Positions 58,142 through 64,000 of a stretch of 64,000 nucleotides of DNA are shown here, one piece after another. Position numbers and translations under genes: made by a program. Source of the stretch: Shewanella gaetbuli (GTDB lineage: Bacteria > Pseudomonadota > Gammaproteobacteria > Enterobacterales > Shewanellaceae); the NCBI RefSeq assembly GCF_023284065.1, contig NZ_JAKIKP010000004.1, forward strand, positions 186,001 through 250,000, written 5' to 3'. Under the pieces are notes generated by a model, which searched no databases, was not told the DNA's origin, and was given only the letters and a program-made list of their open reading frames with translations. How positions within the stretch are numbered: position 1 is the stretch's first letter; each line of letters starts with the position of its first letter.

Positions 58142-59764
58142 CTAGTTAACTTGTGCATAAAAGCTAGCAAACGGAGCAAGGGTCACTTTACCATCACTCA
58201 ACGTGCCACTAAGCAGGCCATGATCTTCATAAACCTTGCCTAACTCTTTTCCGTGTAAAACAAACTGTGCAGGCTTATCAGTAAAATTGAATAGTGCTAA
58301 CATTTTACTAGTGCCTTCTTGGCGCACAAAAGCTAAAACAGCGGCATCTGAGTCAATAAACTCAATATCACCATTAATCAGCACACTATGATTTTTACGC
58401 CATGCTAAAAAGTGACGAAAACTATTCAAGGTGGATTGGTTATCTTGCTCTTGTATATCAACCGCTTTATTAATATGACTTTGTGGCACAGGCAACCAAG
58501 GTTTATTATCGCTGAAACCAGCATTTATTGAATTACTGCTCCACGGCATAGGTGTTCTACAGCCATCACGACCTTTAAACATTGGCCAGAACGCAATGCC
58601 GAAAGGATCTTGCAATTGTTCATATTCAATTGTCGCTTCTTCTAGCCCAAGTTCTTCACCTTGATAACTGCAAATACTGCCCCTTAGTGAGAACAACATT
58701 GCGTTAAGCATTTTAACTAAATTGGGATCGCTTATACCTTTACCCCATCGACTGGCAACACGCTGAACATCGTGGTTACCAATGGCCCAACAAGGCCAAC
58801 CATCACCAATGCTCGCTTCAAGTTCTTCAACGGTTTGTCTAATATAAGCAGGGCTAAAATCGTCAGTAAGTAACTCAAAGCTATATGCCATATGTAAACG
58901 GTCATCGCCCTGAGTATATTCAGCCATTGTCGCCAGCGAGTCTTCTGACGACACTTCGCCCAGAGTTACCGCGCCAGGATAACGGTTAATCAAAGCTCGT
59001 AGGTCTTCAATAAACCCTACCGTTTGCGGACGAGTATTATTGTAATAATGGTATTGATAAGCATACGGGTTATCTTCACTAAACCCTCGCCCTTGACGTT
59101 GATCTTTTGGTTTTGCGGGGTTATCGCGTAATTGTTCATCGTGATAACAGAAGGTAATTGCATCAAGCCTAAAACCATCAACGCCTTTTTTCAGCCAAAA
59201 CTCGACATTATCAAGCACTGCCTGACGTAACTCATCGCAGTGGAAATTCAAATCAGGCTGGCTTTTAAGGAAGTTATGTAGATAGTACTGTTGACGACGT
59301 GGCTCCCATTCCCAAGCACAACCACCAAAAATAGCTAACCAGTTGTTAGGCGCGCTGCCATCATCTTTAGGATCAGCCCAAACATACCAATCTGCTTTTG
59401 GGTTATCACGGCTTTGGCGACTCTCTTCAAACCAAGCATGTTGATCTGATGTATGGCTTAGCACTTGGTCAATAATAATTTTGATATTAAGTTTATGTGC
59501 TTTAGCTATCAGCACATCAAAATCTTCCATCGAACCAAACATAGGGTCAATGGCAAGATAGTCGCTAATATCATAACCAAAGTCTTTCATTGGTGATTTA
59601 AAGAAAGGCGAAATCCATATAGCATCGACATTTAAACTGGCAATATAGTCAAGTTTGCTGATGATACCTTGTAAATCACCCACCCCATCATTGTTCGAAT
59701 CCATCAAACTGCGTGGATATACTTGGTAAATAATACCGCCGCGCCACCAGGTTACCTGACCCAT
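58142..59764 (-). CDS. Alpha-glucosidase, GH13 family
   Basis: A 540-residue cytoplasmic glycoside hydrolase with no signal peptide. The catalytic triad is visible: nucleophile Asp201 (GVDGFRLDAITF), acid/base Glu270 (VTLGEVSSED) and transition-state Asp332 (IGNHDVQR). The first region, IIDQVLSHTSDQHAWF, and the opening WWRGGIIYQVYPRSLMDSNNDG are typical of GH13 alpha-glucosidases of the oligo-1,6/alpha-1,4 group. Specificity among maltose, isomaltose and longer glucosides cannot be read with confidence. It is divergent from the TonB receptor, with a palindromic operator-like site 137 bases upstream. Confidence 0.93.
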   Translation of the reverse strand: MGQVTWWRGGIIYQVYPRSLMDSNNDGVGDLQGIISKLDYIASLNVDAIWISPFFKSPMKDFGYDISDYLAIDPMFGSMEDFDVLIAKAHKLNIKIIIDQVLSHTSDQHAWFEESRQSRDNPKADWYVWADPKDDGSAPNNWLAIFGGCAWEWEPRRQQYYLHNFLKSQPDLNFHCDELRQAVLDNVEFWLKKGVDGFRLDAITFCYHDEQLRDNPAKPKDQRQGRGFSEDNPYAYQYHYYNNTRPQTVGFIEDLRALINRYPGAVTLGEVSSEDSLATMAEYTQGDDRLHMAYSFELLTDDFSPAYIRQTVEELEASIGDGWPCWAIGNHDVQRVASRWGKGISDPNLVKMLNAMLFSLRGSICSYQGEELGLEEATIEYEQLQDPFGIAFWPMFKGRDGCRTPMPWSSNSINAGFSDNKPWLPVPQSHINKAVDIQEQDNQSTLNSFRHFLAWRKNHSVLINGDIEFIDSDAAVLAFVRQEGTSKMLALFNFTDKPAQFVLHGKELGKVYEDHGLLSGTLSDGKVTLAPFASFYAQVN

Positions 59765-59900
59765 TTTATTCCCTCTAAATTATGACCAACCATTGAGCAT
59801 CGAATAAATGTTAACCACCTTTTACAGTAACTTAACATGTCATGGCTGTTTTATTGTTATAGCGAGGATACGTGATTAGGGAAATCAGGTTCAATACATC

Positions 59901-59914
59901 TGCATACGTATGCA
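59901..59914. promoter_or_regulatory. LacI-type operator-like palindrome, copy 1
   Basis: TGCATACGTATGCA, a perfect 14-base palindrome with the central CG typical of LacI-family operators. It lies 137 bases upstream of the alpha-glucosidase start. Confidence 0.6.
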
Positions 59915-60049
59915 TAAGCCTTATTTGAAAAGCACTTGAACTCATTCAAAGAAATAGACTTTAAATACAATGATTTAATGAAAAAGCCCAAAGGTCGACA
60001 CTTGTTAAATAATTGTCATAAACGGGGTTTTTCAACCGCAACTGGCTTT

Positions 60050-60063
60050 TGAATACGTATGCA
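60050..60063. promoter_or_regulatory. LacI-type operator-like palindrome, copy 2
   Basis: TGAATACGTATGCA, one mismatch from copy 1, 197 bases upstream of the TonB receptor start. Its recurrence in the same divergent gap makes chance unlikely. Confidence 0.6.
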
Positions 60064-60259
60064 TAATATTGTAGAGAAAACAAAGCAAGGAGTAGTATCG
60101 CAACTGTTCCACAACAATTTAGCAATAACCTCCACGCTTTTGCAGTCATTTAAAGCCGTTGAGGTATTACAAAATAAGACTGAAATAAAAAATCAAAAGG
60201 ACTGCTAATACTTGATTCTGGACATATCAAGCAAAGCATTCAAAAAAGGGGAAAGATGA

Positions 60260-62986
60260 ATGTTGTTATTTAAACCGAGCCTACTTTCATTAGCATTAGC
60301 AGCAGCTGGGGCAAGCGTTAGCGCTTATGCTGCTGATGAAGTTGATACTACTGCCACTGCCGATGAAAATATTGAAGTTATTCAAGTCACCGGTATTCGC
60401 CGTAGTTTACAAGAGTCACAATCTTTAAAAATGTCATCATCTTCAATTGTTGAAGCTATTTCAGCTGAAGATATTGGTAAATTACCAGATGTTTCAATTG
60501 CAGAGTCATTAGCCCGTTTACCTGGTGTTTCTGCACAACGTTTAGATGGCCGTGCCAACGTAATTTCTATTCGTGGTATGGGCCCAGACTTTACAACCGC
60601 TACTTTAAATGGTCGTGAACAGGCTTCTGTCAATGACAACCGTGGTGTTGAATTTGACCAATACCCTTCTGAGCTATTAAACCGTGTTGTTGTATACAAA
60701 ACACCCGATGCTACCGTTATGGCACAAGCCATTGGTGGTACAGTTGATATGCAAACAATCAGCCCATTAACCCATGGCGAACAAACGTTTGCTGTTGGCG
60801 TTCGTGGTGAAATGAACGACCTTGGCGCATTAAACGCAGGCTCTTCAGACTCAGGCTACCGCGGCAGTATTTCTTATATTGATCAATTTGCTGACGACAC
60901 TATTGGTATCGCTTTAGGTTATGCCCGTATGATGTCTCCTAACCAAGAAGAGCGCTGGCAAGCATGGGGTTACCCTGAAGATTCAGCAGGTAACAGTGTA
61001 TTAGGTGGTGCTAAGCCGTTTGTGCGTTCTAGTGAATTAGAGCGTGATGGTGTATTAGCCGTATTTGAATATGCACCTAATGACTTTTACCAAACAAAAG
61101 TTGACTTATATTATTCAAAATTCACCGACGACCAACGCTTACGCGGTATTGAAATCCCAGCCGCTTGGGGCGCTAATGGCGGTGTTGAGGCCACTAAAAT
61201 TGAAAATGGTTTAGTCACTGAGGGCGTGATTCGCGGTGCAGAAGTTGTGGTACGTAACGACGTCAACAAACGTGATGCAGAATCATTATCAGTAGGTTGG
61301 AACAACAAGTTCCAAATTAATGATAACTGGAATGTAGAAGCTGATATCGGTTTATCTAAAGCTGAACGTACTGACATTGGTATGGAAAGCTACAGTGGTA
61401 CAGGCCGTGGAACAGGTGTTGGTGCGGTTGATGACCTAGGCTTCAAATACAACGGTGACGGTAGCTATAACTTCACCCACAACCTAGATTATTCTGATCC
61501 AAATGTGATCAAATTAGGTGATCCACTAGGCTGGGGTAGCCCAATTGATGCTAACACTCAAGATGGTTTCATTAACAAGCCTGAAATTGAAGATGAGCTA
61601 AAATCTTTCCGCTTAGCAGCTGAATATGTATTTGATTCAAGCGCAATTCGTAGCATCAAGTTTGGTGTTAACTACACTGAGCGTGAAAAAACTAAGTTAG
61701 ATAAAGGTTACTTCTTAACCCTTAAAGGTTACGACGGTAGTGATCCTAACTATGTTATGACCGTTCCAGAGCAATATATCCTAGGAGCAACATCGTTAGA
61801 CTTCTTTGGTATGGGCAACGTGCTAAGTTATGACTCATTAGCTTTCTACAATGATGGTAACTACATTGAAACTGACGTTGCTGACGTAGATGCTAGCCGT
61901 GCCGTTAACTCATGGGATGTATCAGAAGACGTTACTACCGCTTTTGTTATGGCGACACTTGATACCGACGTTTATGATATTCCATTAACAGGTAACTTTG
62001 GTATTCAAGCGGTTCAAACAGACCAAAGCTCTAATGGTACTGCGTCTACTTTAGAAAATGGCCAGTTAGTGACTAATGCTAACTTCGACAGCGCATCGTA
62101 TACAGAATGGTTGCCCAGCTTCAACTTAGGTTTTGAAGTTGCAGAAAGCCAAATACTACGTGTTTCTGCTGCCCGTACGTTAACTCGTTCACGTATGGAC
62201 CAAATGAACGCAAACATTGGTTATAACTACGAAGAAAACCCAACTACCGGTGTTAACTGGACAGGTAATGCAGGTAACACGCAATTACGTCCATGGTTAG
62301 CACGCCAGTATGATATTAGCTATGAAAACTACTTCAGCGATCAAGGTTACTTTGCCCTAGCCGTTTTCTATAAAGACTTAGAAAACTATACCTATAAGCA
62401 AACTTCTTTCATTGACTTCACTGATATTGTGCCACCACAAAACCCAACTGATAACCCAATTGGTAGCTTTGAGCAATGGCAAAATGGTCAAGGCGGTTAT
62501 GTACAAGGTATTGAAGCTTCATTCTCAATGGACTTCGGTATGTGGGCTAGTGTGTTAGAAGGCTTTGGTACTGTATTAAGTGGTTCATATAACGAAAGTG
62601 AAGTGAAAGAAACTGCTGACAGCGAGCCAACAACCTTACCAGGTCTTTCTGAGAAAACATTCAACGCCACTGTTTACTATGAAAACTCAGGCTTTGAAGC
62701 GCGCGTTAGCTCACGCTACCGTAGCGATTTCTTAGGTGAAGTAACCGCTATCAGCTTAACTCGTCAAAATGTTAATGTTAAAGCTGAAACGGTTGTTGAT
62801 GCACAAATTGGTTATGACTTCAGCGAAAGCGGTATTGATGCACTATATGGTTTATCAGTATTATTCCAAGTTAATAACCTAACAAATGAGCCATTTACCT
62901 CTTATACCGGTGATGACGCTCGCCATGTTCGCGACTACCAAAACTATGGTCGTAACTTCATGCTAGGTGCTAACTACAAGTTCTAA
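60260..62986 (+). CDS. TonB-dependent receptor of the alpha-glucoside locus
   Basis: A 908-residue outer-membrane receptor of the type common in Xanthomonas, Caulobacter and Shewanella carbohydrate loci. It has a signal peptide (about residues 1-24, ending SVSAYA), a TonB-box-like segment (ENIEVIQVTGIRRSLQES), the plug (EDIGKLPDVSIAESLARLPGV, VISIRGMGPDFTTATLNGRE) and a barrel ending FMLGANYKF. GGGGAAAG precedes the ATG at 60260; an ATG five bases earlier is out of frame and closes after five codons. It is probably the outer-membrane gate for malto- or isomalto-oligosaccharides. The halogenase gene follows after a terminator. Confidence 0.92.
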   Translation: MLLFKPSLLSLALAAAGASVSAYAADEVDTTATADENIEVIQVTGIRRSLQESQSLKMSSSSIVEAISAEDIGKLPDVSIAESLARLPGVSAQRLDGRANVISIRGMGPDFTTATLNGREQASVNDNRGVEFDQYPSELLNRVVVYKTPDATVMAQAIGGTVDMQTISPLTHGEQTFAVGVRGEMNDLGALNAGSSDSGYRGSISYIDQFADDTIGIALGYARMMSPNQEERWQAWGYPEDSAGNSVLGGAKPFVRSSELERDGVLAVFEYAPNDFYQTKVDLYYSKFTDDQRLRGIEIPAAWGANGGVEATKIENGLVTEGVIRGAEVVVRNDVNKRDAESLSVGWNNKFQINDNWNVEADIGLSKAERTDIGMESYSGTGRGTGVGAVDDLGFKYNGDGSYNFTHNLDYSDPNVIKLGDPLGWGSPIDANTQDGFINKPEIEDELKSFRLAAEYVFDSSAIRSIKFGVNYTEREKTKLDKGYFLTLKGYDGSDPNYVMTVPEQYILGATSLDFFGMGNVLSYDSLAFYNDGNYIETDVADVDASRAVNSWDVSEDVTTAFVMATLDTDVYDIPLTGNFGIQAVQTDQSSNGTASTLENGQLVTNANFDSASYTEWLPSFNLGFEVAESQILRVSAARTLTRSRMDQMNANIGYNYEENPTTGVNWTGNAGNTQLRPWLARQYDISYENYFSDQGYFALAVFYKDLENYTYKQTSFIDFTDIVPPQNPTDNPIGSFEQWQNGQGGYVQGIEASFSMDFGMWASVLEGFGTVLSGSYNESEVKETADSEPTTLPGLSEKTFNATVYYENSGFEARVSSRYRSDFLGEVTAISLTRQNVNVKAETVVDAQIGYDFSESGIDALYGLSVLFQVNNLTNEPFTSYTGDDARHVRDYQNYGRNFMLGANYKF

Positions 62987-63023
62987 ACTTGGGAACCATC
63001 CCTCAGTGATGTCCCCTGTAAAT

Positions 63024-63049
63024 AGCCCCTGTTCACCAGGGGCTTTTTT
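63024..63049 (+). terminator. Rho-independent terminator after the TonB receptor
   Basis: Stem AGCCCCTG/CAGGGGCT with loop TTCAC and a T tract. It lies only 15 bases before the halogenase start, so readthrough may supply part of that gene's expression. Confidence 0.88.
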
Positions 63050-63064
63050 CTATCAGAGGTTGGT

Positions 63065-64000
63065 ATGAATAATAAAATTAATAAGATTGTTATTGTTGGA
63101 GGTGGTTCATCAGGTTGGATGACCGCCGCAATGCTAGCAAAACTATACCCTTCTCAACTGCATATAACCTTGGTTGAATCTGACGCCATAGGCACCATAG
63201 GCGTAGGTGAAGCCACGATTCCACCACTGCAAATTTTTAATAACGTGTTGGGCATTAGCGAACAAGACTTTATTAACCAAACACAAGCCACCATTAAACT
63301 CGGTATTCAATTTGAACATTGGGCAAATAAGCAAGACAGCTACATGCATGCTTTTGGCGATATTGGCAAAAGTATCGGCTATACCAGCTTTCACCACTAT
63401 TGGTTAGCAGACAAACCTGTTGATCCACAATCGTTATGGCAATACTCATTTAATTACCAAGCAGCTATCGCCGGTAAGTTTGAACCTAAACCGCGTATTC
63501 ATAATAATCAGTTATCGGGATTAACTCACGCCTATCATTTTGATGCTGGCCTGTACGCGCAATTACTACAACAGTATTGCCAACAAAAACAAGTCACTCG
63601 CATAGAAGGCAAAATAACGGATGTCACCCTAACCAATAATGGTGATATTCAAGCGGTGATATTACAAAATGGCCAAAGATTAGGTGCGGATCTATTTATA
63701 GATTGCTCAGGCTTTAGTGCTTTATTGATAGGGAAAGCGTTAGCCGTAGGTTATGAAAGCTATAAGCAATGGCTTAAATGTGACAGCGCATGGGCAGTCC
63801 CTAGCGCCCTACCCACCGATGAATTAAACTCATCAAAAATAGCAAATACAATTCCTTATACGCGTTCTATCGCCCATGAATTTGGCTGGCAATGGCTGAT
63901 TCCGCTACAGCACAGAACAGGTAATGGCATCGTTTTTTCTAGTGAATATATTTCAAAAGAAAATGCTAAACAGGCATTACTAGCCAACTTAGATGGCGAA
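63065..64000 (+). CDS. Flavin-dependent tryptophan halogenase family protein (partial)
   Basis: 312 N-terminal residues of a protein usually near 500; the 3' end is beyond the window. The FAD-binding GGGSSGWMTAA is at residues 12-22, and GVGEATIPPL at 46-55. The Lys that forms the halogenating chloramine in PrnA corresponds to Lys78 (ATIKLGIQFEHW), and the family GWxWxIP motif is at 274-280. These features suggest a competent halogenase. Similar genes sit next to TonB receptors in many Shewanella and Caulobacter sugar loci, where their natural substrate is unknown. AGAGG lies upstream of the ATG. Confidence 0.9.
   Translation, partial: MNNKINKIVIVGGGSSGWMTAAMLAKLYPSQLHITLVESDAIGTIGVGEATIPPLQIFNNVLGISEQDFINQTQATIKLGIQFEHWANKQDSYMHAFGDIGKSIGYTSFHHYWLADKPVDPQSLWQYSFNYQAAIAGKFEPKPRIHNNQLSGLTHAYHFDAGLYAQLLQQYCQQKQVTRIEGKITDVTLTNNGDIQAVILQNGQRLGADLFIDCSGFSALLIGKALAVGYESYKQWLKCDSAWAVPSALPTDELNSSKIANTIPYTRSIAHEFGWQWLIPLQHRTGNGIVFSSEYISKENAKQALLANLDGE

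Larger units (their letters stand above)
59765..60259. promoter_or_regulatory. Divergent regulatory region of the alpha-glucoside locus
   Basis: 495 AT-rich bases between the alpha-glucosidase (minus) and the TonB receptor (plus). Two copies of a CG-centred palindrome lie 149 bases apart, one nearer each gene. No gene was recognised within. Confidence 0.6.

Noticed and set aside
1..64000. tRNA or rRNA genes
   Set aside because: No cloverleaf with a GGTTCGAATCC-like arm and no rRNA-like sequence was noticed; a covariance search would be decisive but could not be run.

Overview
The window looks like chromosomal DNA of a gammaproteobacterium of the order Alteromonadales, most likely a low-GC, cold- or marine-type Shewanella. 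This is inferred from gene content and order: seqA-pgm, ybfE-fldA, EarP with an Arg32-type EF-P, a rhombosortase, the queE/queC pair, the yafJ/fadE pair, yebC-ruvCAB, cmoAB followed by a retropepsin/7TM/ATP-grasp cluster, prkA-yeaH-spoVR, and a TonB receptor beside a tryptophan halogenase. No rRNA, tRNA, integrase, transposase or CRISPR array was recognised. Almost all of the window is core-type chromosome; the main accessory elements are a repeat island near 17 kb and a sugar-uptake locus at the right edge.

Layout. 0-4.1 kb: pgm (cut by the left edge) and seqA on the minus strand, with the divergent esterase ybfF, a DUF2788 protein, ybfE and flavodoxin fldA. 4.2-7.4 kb: earP and its substrate efp, then alaA. 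7.5-9.7 kb: the divergent queuosine genes queE and queC, with a rhombosortase directly behind queC. 9.7-14.1 kb: an anchored protein of unknown function, a hemolysin III/TrhA protein preceded by a FabR-like palindrome, an alkyltransferase-like protein, a DUF3108 protein and YafJ. 14.2-17.4 kb: fadE behind a PsrA-like operator, then a repeat island built of hairpin-forming REP/MITE-like units. 17.4-24.5 kb: an RND efflux pair and a large TonB-dependent receptor, with a consensus CRP site upstream of the receptor. 25.4-30.2 kb: aspS and yebC-ruvC-ruvA-ruvB. 30.5-33.3 kb: a diguanylate cyclase with three periplasmic solute-binding domains.

33.7-41.6 kb: a tightly packed plus-strand run. cmoA and cmoB (tRNA wobble modification) are followed by a lipoprotein retropepsin-like protease, a membrane protein with an inactive transglutaminase domain, a RimK-like ATP-grasp ligase, an exported protein resembling an M3 peptidase without its zinc motif, and a DUF3541 protein. 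The middle three genes form a known but poorly understood conserved neighbourhood; the last two look like an unstudied extension and are the best candidate here for an undescribed system. 41.7-42.9 kb: divergent grxD and sodB, with a nested inverted repeat in the sodB leader. 43.2-48.0 kb: the prkA-yeaH-spoVR stress module. 48.2-56.7 kb: one adaptor, two different RND permeases and an exported metallo-beta-lactamase-fold hydrolase. 56.8-64 kb: an alpha-glucoside locus with a FucP-type transporter, a GH13 alpha-glucosidase, a TonB receptor and a truncated tryptophan halogenase. The divergent region of that locus carries two copies of a 14-base palindrome that look like operators for an unseen LacI-type regulator.
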